In this document: piece by piece, positions 11,281 through 23,596 of the stretch | How positions within the stretch are numbered: position 1 is the first letter of the stretch | Layout of the letters: every line of letters begins with the position of its first letter | Assembly: GCA_033675265.1 (NCBI GenBank) | Contig: JAUJYZ010000593.1 | Coordinates: forward strand, 282,004-346,003 | DNA length: 64,000 bases | Source: Actinostola sp. cb2023 | Taxonomy: Eukaryota; Cnidaria; Anthozoa; Actiniaria; Actinostolidae | Direction of reading: 5' to 3' | Position numbers and translations under genes: made by a program | Notes under the pieces: model-generated | Database searches by the model: none | What the model saw: only the letters and a program-made list of their open reading frames with translations | Told to the model about the DNA's origin: nothing

Positions 11281-12300
11281 ACTTCTGGAGGCCTTTTATG
11301 AAGAACATTTGTATTTCAATAAATTCTATTAAAACTTATTTGAGTTGTTTATTGTGTCTTACTTTATCATCCTGTAAAGTTTCAGCTCGATCCGAGGCCT
11401 ATTTACGAAGATTTCCAATATCTGCTCCTCTCCACATGAATATGTGGAAGGCTGGAGACTCGGACTCGACTCAACCGCTATATTCGCCAGAAAAAAAAAA
11501 AAAATGCCCATTTCAACGCTTGTCTCGCTACAATACCTACATATATGTTTAGACCGATAATCCCTCCATCAGGCAGTGATTTCAAATTGTCATCAAACCA
11601 AATATTCCTCGAGAAATCCGTGGTTTTAAACGAATGTTTTGAAATCTTTTGAGGCTTGTGATCGCTGGGGTTCAAGTGCGAGTGAATTGCACGTAGCTGA
11701 TTGGACAGAATTATCACCTGATTAGTGCGAAAAGCACGCTCCCCTCTGGGCCACAGGAATAATACCCTTGGTAAGTCTAATGTATGTGGTACAATATTAT
11801 TCCTGTGGCCCAGAGGGGAGCGTGCTTTTCGCACTAATCAGGTGATAATTCTGTCCAATCAGCTACGTGCAATTCACTCGCACTTGAACCCCAGCGATCA
11901 CAATCCTCAAAAGATTTCAAAACATTCGTTTAAAACCACGGATTTCTCGAGGAATATTTGGTTTGATGACAATTTGAAATCACTGCCTGATGGAAGGATT
12001 ATCGGTCTAAACATATCTGTAGGTATTGTAGCGAGACAAGCGTTGAAATGGGCATATTGTTTTTTTTTTCTGGCGAATATAGCGGTTGAGTCGAGTCCGA
12101 GTCTCCAGCCTTCCACATAATCATGTGGAGAGGAGCAGATATTGAAAATCTTCGTAAATAGGCCTCGGATCGAGTTGAAACTTTACAGGATGATAAAGTA
12201 AGACACAATAAACAACTCAGATAAGTCTCAATATAATTTATTGAAATAAAAATTGTCTTCATAAAAGGCCTCCAGAAGTCTATTGCTTGGGCTGCCTGTG
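11245..12300. repeat. ~1-kb palindrome at the Gypsy 3' end
   Basis: The sequence from 11248 to about 11765 is repeated as its reverse complement from about 11800 to 12300, with a spacer of around 40 bp. The axis is flanked by GCGTGCTTTTCGC-type segments and CACAGGAATAATA. The outer ends include the last codons of the Gypsy ORF. Both arms contain poly-A/poly-T runs and GGCCTCCAGAAG motifs. The arrangement could be two head-to-head LTR-like 3' ends or an inverted duplication made after insertion. No direct LTR pair is seen. Confidence 0.75.
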
Positions 12301-12727
12301 ATTCGACTACGAGTACGAGTACGAGTACAAGTTTTGAGCGCGCGCGCTAACTTGTTGTCGTAATCGTGCTCGCGCAAATTCAAAATTTAGATTCAAAAAC
12401 AAACAAACGAAATTTTATCGCTTCCGCTTTTTCTTCAAATTTTAACAAAAATAACACTGATCTTTAATTCTTGCTTGTCACAACAAGAAGAACAATCATT
12501 AAAGAAGATGTTATTGAGTGTTCTAGATTTAAAAGACCGAAATATTTAGTCAAAATGTCTCACTCAAAACTCGTACTCTAGACAACGAGTTTTGCAAGAA
12601 ATCTCGTCGTAGTCGAAACGACGACAACGAGTTTTTCACGCTGGCGTGACAATGTCACGGCTTTACGCATGCGCACTAATCGTAAAGGCGAAAACTCGTA
12701 CTCGTAGTCGTACTCGTAGTCGAATCT
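12297..12727. mobile_element. MITE with GATTCGACTACGAGTACGAG ends, ~0.43 kb
   Basis: GATTCGACTACGAGTACGAG at the left end is matched by ACTCGTAGTCGAATC at the right end. The body is GC-rich near the ends (GCGCGCGC) and includes CTCGTCGTAGTCGAAACGACGAC near 12604 and a GCATGCGC palindrome. GCTTCAGATTCG precedes the palindrome at 11248, and GAATCTGAAGC follows the MITE, suggesting it was inserted into, and helped rearrange, the Gypsy 3' end. It is non-coding. Confidence 0.65.
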
Positions 12728-12734
12728 GAAGCTC

Positions 12735-13035
12735 TCTAAAGACACGCAGTGGACGGGTTGTCAGACCCCCAGCAAGATTTATCGATGATCAGCACTAGAG
12801 TTGGAACACTGTAGAACACTGACATTTAGCTTTAGTGTTTGTTGTTTTCCCTAAGGAAGAGGAGATGTAACGTTATATCTGTATTTCCGGTATTCAGTGA
12901 CGTCACATCCGGTTTTGAGTGGCGGTTTGTAAGCTAACTGGAGTTCGTTGCAAGTCACCGGTATCAAAGATTTCTGGCCGTTTACAGTCGTTTTAGTGGT
13001 TTGTCTTCCTAAGGACAATGTTACAGGCACTTCCA
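12735..13035. other. Intergenic/intronic, nothing recognised
   Basis: This stretch lies between the MITE and the dispersed repeat. It has no counterpart in the right arm that I can see and no ORF with a recognisable product. It includes a TGACGTCA motif near 12899. Confidence 0.4.
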
Positions 13036-13899
13036 GAGGAAGCCCGAGTTATAAAATGGGCTTTCTTTTTATTTTTCTTCGTAGGCCACAGAATGCGAAG
13101 TATGTGATCGTATCGGTCAGGAATGTCTGTTTCAGGGTTTCGATTGGCTGAAAACGGGGCCGATGATATCTGAACGCCTAATGACATAATTACATGCCCA
13201 AACGGGTCAAATAGTTTCCGAGCGTATATCGAAGACTAGAAGTGCTGGCTCATCGTTAATAGAAGTGCTAACTCATCGTTCCACGACTACCGACTAGAAG
13301 TACTGTATAGAAAGAAGCTCGTGCTGTATCGAGAGAGAAGCAGTTGTGTTGAATATGCAAAAGAGAAATGATGTTGTATCGAAGGCAAGCCATCGATCAC
13401 CTTTTTAAACACGCTCATTTCACAAACAAGTTCCACGAACTCATCAAAAAATGATCTCAACACGTCGGGCACAAATGACCCCAAAATCGGCAATGTTAAT
13501 TGTGACGTCATCACGAATTGTTACATTTCTCGGGAAAATCGAGATCACTTTAAAACGTTCTGAAAAGTAGATATTTCGAAAGAGAATAACATTTCCTAAA
13601 ATTTGGTGCAATTTTTATCTCGATGCGATAATTTATAGCTGAGTTATAAAGGATATTCATTTTATGATGACGTCATAGAAATGACGTCACCTAAATAGCA
13701 TTAAAGCTTTACGGAGCAATGGAAATCGATGAAATGACGTTCTCGTGGTCATTTATTGTTAATAATAGATGTTTGTAATGGACGAAGCTGAAAGTTTCGT
13801 TCCACGTTCTTTATTAGGGATATTTTAAAATATTGGTGACGTCATTATGACGTAACATGAATCTGTCAATATTTTTGATTAATATTTCTAATACTTATC

Positions 13900-14197
13900 T
13901 TCAAAAAATCAAAAATCTAAAACGATACGATTTGAGGGGCCAGTCTTAGTTCTTTCAATATGCAAAGTGTAAAGACAAAAGATTTCCAAACAAAAAAGTT
14001 GAATGAAGAAGTTATTTTTATATATATTGTTCATAATTTCCCAAATGAATTATATAGAGCCATTCGTAAATAAACTTCTTCATTCAACTTTTTTGTTTGG
14101 AAATATTTTATCTTTACACTTTGCATATTGAAAGAACTAAGAAGCCCCTCAAATCGTATCGTTTTAGATTTTAGATTTTTTGAAGATAAGTATTATT
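13900..14197. repeat. Hairpin, ~105-bp arms
   Basis: The arm with GATACGATTTGAGGGGCC, AATATGCAAAGTGTAAAG and AAAAGTTGAATGAAGAAG (13905-14012) is mirrored at 14072-14190. The spacer of about 60 bp includes a TATATATA stretch. It lies inside the foldback element, making a nested palindrome. Confidence 0.8.
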
Positions 14198-14199
14198 TA

Positions 14200-14293
14200 C
14201 CATACTTCGTGGCAATGTTGTATGCATGTGATTTACAATCTCGAGCCGAAGGCGAGAGATTGTAAATCACATACAACATTGCCACGAAGTATT
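14200..14293. repeat. Near-perfect hairpin with CGAGCCGAAGGCGAG loop
   Basis: ACTTCGTGGCAATGTTGTATG and TGATTTACAATCTCG are followed by a short loop and then their exact reverse complements. The stem is about 40 bp. The GC-rich loop (GCCGAAGGCG) resembles the loops of hairpins at 32.1 and 34.6 kb. Confidence 0.85.
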
Positions 14294-14622
14294 GTAAAAT
14301 ACTTATGATATTCATTCTTCATTAAAATGTTACAGCTATTGTTTTATTTTGAAGAGTGAGCTAATTTAGTTGTAAAGCCATTGTGCTCGAAGTTCTAAAC
14401 AAATTGAATTCCAATTCAGTACAAAATGATAGGGAGGTACTTTAGTAAAAAAGGCAGTCATCAAAAGAAAACATATCATTTTCGATAAGTTAATTATGAA
14501 TAGAGCATGATTTATTTTGGGTGAACTTTATCCCTTGGGGACTAAGTACAAGCTTTGCAATATTTTCGATGGTTTAGATTATGCATTGAAAGGACTGACG
14601 TGAAAGCGTACTCAGCTCTGAG

Positions 14623-14859
14623 ATGTCTCGTTTCCGAAAGCCAAAAGCTGCAGACGAAGAGATAAATTGGCTGCAAGATACAACTCCTAAAAACACTAGA
14701 AATAGTACGAAATGGAGTGTTAAGATCTTTGAGGAATGGCAAAAGACGCGGGTAAACAAATTTGCGAAAAATGAATCTTTTGGGTTTCCATGTAGCGAGA
14801 TCGAAGCTATACAAGATCTAACTCTCAAGATATCAGATCATGTCGCCTGTGAGTATTAA
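14623..14859 (+). CDS. Fragment of a ZMYM/QRICH1-type (DUF3504, Crypton-related) N-terminal exon
   Basis: The 78-residue ORF includes DEEINWLQDTTPKNTR and STKWSVKIFEEWQKTR. This resembles the opening of the large invertebrate family with N-terminal 'NTR..TKW.V..F..W' motifs followed by a DUF3504/tyrosine-recombinase-like domain. The resemblance is from memory of the family pattern, not a search. Only the first exon-sized piece is here, inside a foldback element, so it is probably captured or dead. A similar motif pattern occurs in the ORF at 31627-31881. Confidence 0.4.
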   Translation: MSRFRKPKAADEEINWLQDTTPKNTRNSTKWSVKIFEEWQKTRVNKFAKNESFGFPCSEIEAIQDLTLKISDHVACEY

Positions 14860-15157
14860 TTTCTGGATATTTCAGACGAAATTCTAGCTAATATTAGTTT
14901 ACCATGCACTTTTGATAATTCCGTAGCTGATATTAGTAAATCATCTACTACAAGTAGTGTAAATTTGCCGTGTAATGCAACATTTAATAATTGTACTGTT
15001 AACTTTATCCTTAAGTAATCATCAAAAATTAGCTAAACGTAACGGTGATTTAACAAAAAAATATTTTGTTCAATATATCTGATTTGACAGTTTTCATTAT
15101 ATTGTCAGTGATTAATGCTAAAGTATTATCTTAACAGTGATATTCTGCCTCTTTTGA

Positions 15158-15246
15158 TACAGAATATTAATAGATCTATTAGTATTCTGTATGGTATACA
15201 GAATACTGATAGATCTATTAGTATTCTGTATGGTATACAGAATTCT
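15158..15246. repeat. Tandem palindromic repeat (~40 bp unit)
   Basis: Two or more units contain ATAGATCTATTAGTATTCTG and GGTATACAGAATACTG. The unit is itself nearly palindromic around AGATCT and GTATAC, so this short array can fold into several alternative hairpins. Confidence 0.75.
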
Positions 15247-16475
15247 AATAAAGCATTGTATTCATTCATCAACCCCAACATTTCCCTGCTGAATATTCAA
15301 ACCCTCCCCGTGCTTTCAGTATGTATCGGATATACAAGAGTATGCACGTGACACAAATGGCGCATCCGGATTGGACGGTAACCTTATGAATGATTAATGA
15401 ATATTATAAGTATTAGAAATATTAATCAAAAATATTGACAGATTCATGTTACGTCATAATGACGTCACCAATATTTTAAAATATCCCTAATAAAGATCGT
15501 GGACCGAAATTTTCAGCTTCGTCCATTACAAACATCTATTATTAACAATAAATGACCACGAGAACGTCATTTCATCGATTTCCATTGCTCCGTAAAGCTT
15601 TAATGCTATTTAGGTGACGTCATTTCTAAAATGAATATCCTTTATAACTCAGCTATAAATTATCACATCGAGATAAAAATTGTACCACATTTTAGGAAAT
15701 GCTATTCTCTTTCGAAATATCTACTTTTCAGAACGTTTTAAAGTGATCTCGATTTTCCCGAGAAATGTAACAATTCGTGATGACGTCACAATTACGTCAG
15801 TGGTAACTTTTAGCATGCCAAAATAAAACACTACATGTAGTAAGCAACCTCCGAAACTTTCATCCTAATTGATGTGAAATTGTTGAAAATACGAAGGTTA
15901 ATGTAAAAGAGGGACGTTTAACATTGCCGATTTTGGGGTCATTTATGCCCGACGTGCAAAATCAAATGAACTCAAAAGCAACTCAAAAACTATCATGATC
16001 TCGCTATGCCATGTTTGTTGGCTAATTGTAATAGTACGTGTACAGTTATATCCTTGTTTTTAAACTCACGACCAGAAAGCTACATAAGTCAAACAGTCGA
16101 GCCAGCCGAGTTGTTTTTAGTAATACTGCTTCAAGTTAATTAAGCAAATCCCTATAGAGACTGAATATTATTTGGCCTTGCATTTCTGTCTGAAAGTGTA
16201 TTTCTAACCGATGTCAAATACCGATGTCTATGGCTTGTAAGAACTCGTAAAACAGAGATAGAGATCTGCGAATCGTTCTTGGGATGTTTATTCATGCTTA
16301 GATGGTTCTGATAACGTCGACTTGCACATATCTTGTTGTGTTGAGGTCACTACGAAATTCGATCACTTGTCTGAGACTTTTTCTAGCTACAGGACGCGTC
16401 TTGGTTTGTTTGGTTATAACATTTAGTGGTTAAGCCTACAGGTATATCATTTCGGCTACTACATTATCCTTTTTA

Positions 16476-17537
16476 CATCGCCAGAAATTTCGAATCGACA
16501 TGCGCAGTTGAACGCGACACTTAGAAAAAATTGACCTCGATTACATTACAATAAATGTATGGAGTCAAAATATTTATATCTCAATATTCCCCTTTAAAAT
16601 AAAATTGAACATTTACTTTGCCTCCAATTTAACGAACGTAGTTTCTAGCTTTATATTAACGGTAATTACAACATCTTACCTCCAATACTCGGCTCGGTTT
16701 TTACGTTTCTTCAATCGTTGAATTATAAGTACCCCATTATAGAGAAACATATGGCGGATGCCTCAACTACAAAGAGTTCTGGCCCCTGGTGTTTGCCTGT
16801 CCTTGCACTGATACACTTACTTTGCCTCTGGTTCGAAAGACGAAGAACTAACTTAGAATTTCAGCTGGTTTCCAATAGATCCTACAACAATTTCGGCTCG
16901 GTTTTGGACATGTAGTTTGTGCAATATCAAGGCTCGGTGTCATGCTTATATTGGAATCCATTATGGCCGAAAAGCTCTAAAAATTGCCTTTTTCTGTGCC
17001 ATTTCTTGCTTCCACGTCGATCGACGCCATGTTTACATATATTTCAGTCAGGCGTTCCTTTTTTGCACGAAAATAGACTAGAAACTAGCTGAAATCCTCC
17101 GCGCGCTCCTATGTTTTGAAATTTTCGCGCGAAAAAGCTAGGTATTCCCACTGGTATTCCAAGCTTTACACTACATGTTTTATTATGTCTTCTTTACAAA
17201 AAGCGTGTACTTTTCCTTACCGAAAGTCTAAATTCAAGTATTAGCTTAAGGGAACAACACAAGAACGAAGAATGAAGTAGCTTTTTGGCTTCAAGTTATT
17301 TTTTCTTAAGTCAAATCGTCATCGATCAGAAATATCTTATATTTATTTTTTGAATCCTGTTATTACAGGCAAATCATTTCAGTTATATATACCGTGGTAG
17401 CATAACGCATTGCCTTTACGACCAATCAGATACGCTATAAGACAATACTTTTGATTGGCAGCCAATTCGTTATGGTTGACTGCAAGTTATTTATCACATT
17501 AAGCTCCACCCACTTTGATTCGAAATTTCTGGCGATG
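16476..17537. mobile_element. MITE, 1.06 kb, CATCGCCAGAAATTTCGAAT ends
   Basis: CATCGCCAGAAATTTCGAAT at 16476 and its reverse complement ending at 17537 bound the element. The right arm near 41280 has an uninterrupted TATCCTTTTTAATAATG-like site, which suggests a TA target. It has no transposase. A 65-aa ORF at 16718 is not recognised. Confidence 0.75.
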
Positions 17538-17917
17538 ATAATGTCCGAGTATAGGCTCATGGAGCGTCTTGTTAATTCAAAAGAACCCTCATTATCTATT
17601 GTTTTACACGAAAACGGCTCATGATTAGCACGACGTCTGAGCTAGGCCTAACAAATCGGAACTTCGTGTTTAAGCCTCATAATGAAACAATGGACCCTTT
17701 TAACCTATATTTTATTTTTATGCATACGAACGAGACCTGAGATGTATTTTCATATGAATTGTGCATTTATGCAAAGGGTCTATTGCTGGGTTTGTATGGG
17801 TTTGTATGCGATCAAGCCATGGAAGACTCGGCGGCCATGTTGGTGGTACAAACTATCGAGGAATGCGCTGTTATCGGGATCCAACATGGCCGCCATGACT
17901 TCACATGCAAGACTTAC

Positions 17918-18124
17918 CAAGTGTTACTCTGTATTCCAAAGGATTCGGTTCGGCAAACAAACAGTGGGCAGCGGTCACTACCCATTGAGGGCTAATCAGT
18001 GTTCCTCCACAGTGTTGACCAAATCCTCCATCTATTAATTTGTCCAGTAGAACTTGCCAGGGCCATAAGTGACGTACGGCCTCTGTACCACTTACTACAC
18101 GCTTAATACGACACCGACTATCTG
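17918..18124 (-). CDS. Serine protease (left copy) exon 2: activation site and catalytic His
   Basis: This 207-bp exon is phase 1 at both ends, with donor GTAAGT at 17917. It encodes ...RCRIKR then VVSGTEA, the R|(I/V)VxG zymogen activation site. WPWQVLL follows, and then CGGTLI and WVVTAAHC with the catalytic His. Just after the nearest acceptor AG the residues read ADSRCR, whereas the right copy reads ACGRCR, so one of two propeptide cysteines is lost. The acceptor used is uncertain because its whole 3' splice site is repeated about 82 times immediately upstream (18125-21568). If no splicing occurred the frame would stay open through most of the array. Confidence 0.88.
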
Positions 18125-21100
18125 CTATTGAGAGAACAATAATATTAATACGATACCGACCACATGGTAGTGAGAGAACAATAATATTAATACGACACCG
18201 ACCACCTGCTATTGAGAGAACAATAATATTAATACGACACCGACCACATGCTATTGAGAGAACAATAATATTAATACGACACCAACCACATGCTATTGAG
18301 AGAACAATAATATTAATACGACACCGACCACATTCTATTGAGAGAACAATAATATTAATACGACACCGACCACATGCTATTGAGAGAACAATAATATTAA
18401 TACGACACCAACCACATGCTATTGAGAGAACAATAATATTAATACGACACCGACCACATTCTATTGAGAGAACAATAATATTAATACGACACCGACCACA
18501 TGCTATTGAGAGAACAATAATATTAATACGACACCGACCACATTCTATTGAGAGAACAATAATATTAATACGACACCGACCACATGCTAGTGAGAGAACA
18601 ATAATATTAATACGACACCGACCACATGCTATTGAGAGAACAATAATATTAATACGACACCGACCACATGCTAGTGAGAGAACAATAATATTAATACGAC
18701 ACCGACCACATGCTAGTGAGAGAACAATAATATTAATACGACACCAACCACATGCTAGTGAGAGAACAATAATATTAATACGACACCGACCACATGCTAG
18801 TGAGAGAACAATAATATTAATACGACACCGACCACATGCTAGTGAGAGAACAATAATATTAATACGACACCGACCACATGCTATTGAGAGAACAATAATA
18901 GTAATACGACACCGACCACATGCTATTGAGAGAACAATAATATTAATACGACACCGACCACATGCTATTGAGAGAACAATAATATTAATACGACACCGAC
19001 CACATGCTATTGAGAGAACAATAATATTAATACGACACCGACCACATGCTAGTGAGAGAACAATAATATCAATACGACACCAACCACATGCTATTGAGAG
19101 AACAATAATAGTAATACGACACCGACCACATGCTAGTGAGAGAACAATAATATTAATACGACACCGACCACATGCTATTGAGAGAACAATAATATTCATA
19201 CGATACCGACCACATGGTAGTGAGAGAACAATAATATTAATACGACATCGACCACTTGCTATTGAGAGAACAATGATATTAATACGACACCGACCACATG
19301 CTATTGAGAGAACAATGATATTAATACGATACCGACCACATGCTAGTGATAGAACAATAATATTAATACGACACCGACCACATGCTATTGAGAGAACAAT
19401 AATATTCATACGATACCGACCACATGGTAGTGAGAGAACAATAATATTAATACGACACCGACCACATGCTAGTGAGAGAACAATAATATTAATACGACAC
19501 CGACCACATGCTAGTGAGAGAACAATAATATTAATACGACACCGACCACATGCTATTGAGAGAACAATAATAGTAATACGACACCGACCACATGCTATTG
19601 AGAGAACAATAATATTAATACGACACCGACCACATGCTATTGAGAGAACAATAATATTAATACGACACCGACCACATGCTATTGAGAGAACAATAATATT
19701 AATACGACACCGACCACATTCTATTGAGAGAACAATAATATTAATACGACACCGACCACATGCTAGTGAGAGAACAATAATTTTAATACGACACCGACCA
19801 CATGCTATTGAGAGAACAATAATATTAATACGACACCGACCACATGCTAGTGAGAGAACAATAATATTAATACGACACCGACCACATGCTAGTGAGAGAA
19901 CAATAATATTAATACGACACCAACCACATGCTAGTGAGAGAACAATAATATTAATACGACACCGACCACATGCTAGTGAGAGAACAATAATATTAATACG
20001 ACACCGACCACATGCTAGTGAGAGAACAATAATATTAATACGACACCGACCACATGCTATTGAGAGAACAATAATAGTAATACGACACCGACCACATGCT
20101 ATTGAGAGAACAATAATATTAATACGACACCGACCACATGCTATTGAGAGAACAATAATATTAATACGACACCGACCACATGCTATTGAGAGAACAATAA
20201 TATTAATACGACACCGACCACATGCTAGTGAGAGAACAATAATATTAATACGACACCAACCACATGCTATTGAGAGAACAATAATAGTAATACGACACCG
20301 ACCACATGCTAGTGAGAGAACAATAATATTAATACGACACCGACCACATGCTATTGAGAGAACAATAATATTCATACGATACCGACCACATGGTAGTGAG
20401 AGAACAATAATATTAATACGACATCGACCACTTGCTATTGAGAGAACAATGATATTAATACGGCACCGACCACATGCTATTGAGAGAACAATGATATTAA
20501 TACGATACCGACCACATGCTAGTGATAGAACAATAATATTAATACGACACCGACCACATGCTATTGAGAGAACAATAATATTCATACGATACCGACCACA
20601 TGGTAGTGAGAGAACAATAATATTAATACGACACCGACCACATGCTAGTGAGAGAACAATAATATTAATACGACACCGACCACATGCTAGTGAGAGAACA
20701 ATAATATTAATACGACACCGACCACATGCTATTGAGAGAACAATAATAGTAATACGACACCGACCACATGCTATTGAGAGAACATAATATTATTAATACG
20801 ACACCGACCACATGCTATTGAGAGAACAATAATATTAATACGACACCGACCACATGCTATTGAGAGAACAATAATATTAATACGACACCGACCACATGCT
20901 AGTGAGAGAACAATAATATTAATACGACACCAACCACATGCTATTGAGAGAACAATAAAAGTAATACGACACCGACCACATGCTAGTGAGAGAACAATAA
21001 TATTAATACGACACCAACCACATGCTATTGAGAGAACAATAATATTAATACGACACCGACCACATGCTAGTGAGAGAACAATAATATTAATACGACACCA

Positions 21101-21568
21101 ACCACATGCTATTGAGAGAACAATAATAGTAATACGACACCGACCACATGCTAGTGAGAGAACAATAATATTAATACGACACCGACCACATGCTATTGAG
21201 AGAACAATAATATTAATACGACACCGACCACATGCTAGTGAGAGAACAATAATATTAATACGACACCAACCACATGCTATTGAGAGAACAATAATAGTAA
21301 TACGACACCGACCACATGCTAGTGAGAGAACAATAATATTAATACGACACCGACCACATGCTATTGAGAGAACAATAATATTAATACGACACCGACCACA
21401 TGCTATTGAGAGAACAATAATATTAATACGACACCGACCACATGCTAGTGAGAGAACAATAATATTAATACGACACCAACCACATGCTATTGAGAGAACA
21501 ATAATAGTAATACGACACCGACCACATGCTAGTGAGAGAACAATAATATTAATACGACACCGACCACA
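18125..21568 (-). repeat. Minisatellite of ~82 x 42 bp, each unit a copy of the exon-2 3' splice site
   Basis: Read on the minus strand each unit contains TATTAAT (branch-point-like), TTGTTCTCTCAATAG or the CACTAG variant (pyrimidine tract plus AG), and then CATGTGGTCGGTGTCG, the first bases of exon 2. The right arm has exactly one such unit (40055-40092), at its exon-2 acceptor. The unit is 42 bp, divisible by three, so both strands stay open for long stretches. A set of rare variants (for example ACATCGACCACTTGC at 19245 and 20421) recurs 1176 bp apart, or 28 units, showing higher-order duplication. One unit near 20780 has an extra insertion that breaks the period. Confidence 0.95.
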
Positions 21569-22740
21569 CTGACCTACACGTGTAAGGGAGAGTTTAGGTC
21601 AGAGTCTCTGGGACCAGTGTATTCAATAGGATGGATCACAACAATTACAACACGTTGCAACAATGTTGCCAGCAATATTGCGCACGTACTGATCAGATAT
21701 GAATTGCTTGACATTGACAACCAACTCTTTCAAAAGCCTAAAATAAATGATGCCCTATTTGATTACCAAGAAATCAAAACTTTCTTTTAGGCACCTCATT
21801 ACCATAGGAATTGTCCCTTGTACTATAACATACAGTCAAACCTGTTGTGTAATTAAGCAGACACCCCAGTCGAGCTCTATTGAGCGGACAGTGGTCTGGG
21901 TACCGGAAAGACTTGCCAATATTTACAGTAAAAACTCACTACTAAACAGACACCTCTATTTGATCTGATATGTTCTGATAAAGTATTATTCTGAATTATA
22001 CAGTCTTACGCCAAATTGCTTAGACACTGCTTAAGGTGGCCCGCACCTATTTATTTGGAAGATGGGTCTCATTTGAAATCGATGTTTTGAGCAGCAAAAC
22101 GTTCACCGATTTCCGATATTTTTCATCTTGATAATCAGGTATTCGCGTAAATGTCATAAAAATCACAAATTTAGTGTGATAAAGGCAACATTTGTTGAGT
22201 TACAATCGATTTTGAAACACTCGATTTTTAGAGAAAATGCTTATATTTTCCAAAATCCAAGATGGATTTTTTTCAAATTACCTCAAGCAAGTATACAAGT
22301 GTCACGGATTACTGGTGCCAAGTTTCATTAAAATCCGCACCTTGTAAAATGCTCCACAAACGACTGCTAAATTTTAGTATAAAATTTTATACGCGCACAC
22401 ATTGTCAGCGCTGCCGTACAAATTTTAAAATAACACTAAATTTGAAACTATCATCTGAGAGCTTCTTATCACTCGCAACTTTAGTGCAAAATTCACGCAA
22501 ATCGGAAGCATACTTGTAACAAGTACAAACTTTGTCAATGAGCAAAGTGCAAGAGGTTTATGTTGTGTATTAAATGAAAATCACAAAATATATATTCTGC
22601 ATATAAAAAGATTTATGTCGATTTTTTCCCATAATATTTCAATATGTCATAGATCAACATATTTGAAAACACTTCACAAAGTTTCAGCGAGTTCTTTACA
22701 TACAGTTTGGAGAACTTTGGCAGCAAACCCAGCCACTTCA
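21569..22740. other. Left-arm intron 1 sequence, no gene
   Basis: 21570-21870 is the mirrored counterpart of about 33920-34225. It starts at ACTGACCTACACGTGTAAGG, half of a hairpin that is complete in the right arm. From about 22000 to 22740 I see no counterpart, no recognisable ORF and no clear element ends, although AAGGTGGCCCGCACC near 22032 looks like the kind of motif that begins an interspersed repeat. Confidence 0.5.
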
Positions 22741-22745
22741 AGTCT

Positions 22746-22864
<119 letters not shown>

Positions 22865-23596
22865 GTGAGTAAATATAGATTATAATTCATTGAAAATGTT
22901 GTGCAAAAGAATCTCTAAAACTGTTTACTGTAAAACGCTTATTTTGTCATCAGTAACATTTTGTTGTGCTTTACGCCACTTCTACAACCGGGTTTTTTTT
23001 CATTTTAGGAACTCAGTTCAATATTTAACTGGCCGTCTCTCTAAAAACCTCTGAGTCGTTTTCGCTTCTAAAATAAATATCTCCCAAACTCTAGCTAATG
23101 AAAGACTATATCAAGGTTATTACTAAAACGGGTTTGGTTTGCTTCAAAATATTTGTATTTTATTTTATTTTATTTTTTGAAATGATTCCGTCTGAGAGCT
23201 GGTCAAGAGGTCAAATTTGCATGAAATTATGCACTTCTTTACGGCGCTGTACAAACTTCGTCTCGCATTATCCAGCGAAACTTTTTATATCATATTGCAG
23301 ATAAATGTATCTAGTTTGTCTAGAGGTAAAGTGTTATTCAATCGGTTAAGCCGTTTATGAGAAAATTAGTTGATAATTAACCCCACTAAGATCTAACTGA
23401 ACGGCGGCTCAAAATTACCCAATTTTACTCGATTATTTTGCAAAAGTGGCACATCGCTGGACTCTCTCATTGACACAATCGGATTGAACATCATTTCATT
23501 TACACAAATCTGTAAAAACCTGTGTACGTTTTTACGGTGGCTAGTAAGTGCCATCGAAATTCACTACCCTTTTCCAACCTCAAAATGTAATTTTTC

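Larger units (their letters stand above)
13458..15956. mobile_element. Foldback element with ~450-570 bp inverted ends
   Basis: CACGTCGGGCACAAATGACC at the left is mirrored by GGTCATTTATGCCCGACGTG at the right, and the inverted similarity runs for about 450 bp inward on each side. The right end has an extra ~125 bp near 15795-15920. TGACGTCA motifs recur within both ends. The interior holds two separate perfect hairpins, a short coding fragment (14623-14859) and palindromic tandem repeats (15158-15245). The right arm lacks it. It carries no transposase and is non-autonomous. Confidence 0.75.
13036..17570 (-). repeat. Dispersed stem-loop repeat, left-arm copy, broken by two insertions
   Basis: On the minus strand this repeat starts with AACAAGACGCTCCATGAG (near 17570) and ends at an ACTCGGGCTTCCTC-type stem-loop near 13050. 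Similar copies are at 41245-42180 (right arm) and 60266-61020 (outside the arms), so it is a genuine interspersed family. The left-arm copy is interrupted by the foldback element at 13458-15956 and the MITE at 16476-17537. The terminal hairpin (CTCGGGC ... GCCCGAG) is reminiscent of Helitron 3' ends, but no clear CTRR terminus follows it. Confidence 0.6.

Noticed and set aside
17901..20585. An 894-residue minus-strand ORF of 14-residue repeats fused to a protease N-terminus
   Set aside because: The repeat units are copies of a splice acceptor and the right-arm gene shows the normal exon start; the long frame is a by-product of a 42-bp period. It is reported as a minisatellite, though read-through or alternative acceptor use remains possible.
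19273..20787. A 504-residue plus-strand ORF (ILIRHRPHA repeats)
   Set aside because: It is the antisense translation of the same 42-bp array, with no start context or homology.
18125..21568. CRISPR-like array
   Set aside because: Units are contiguous with no spacers, the DNA is eukaryotic, and units align to an exon boundary.
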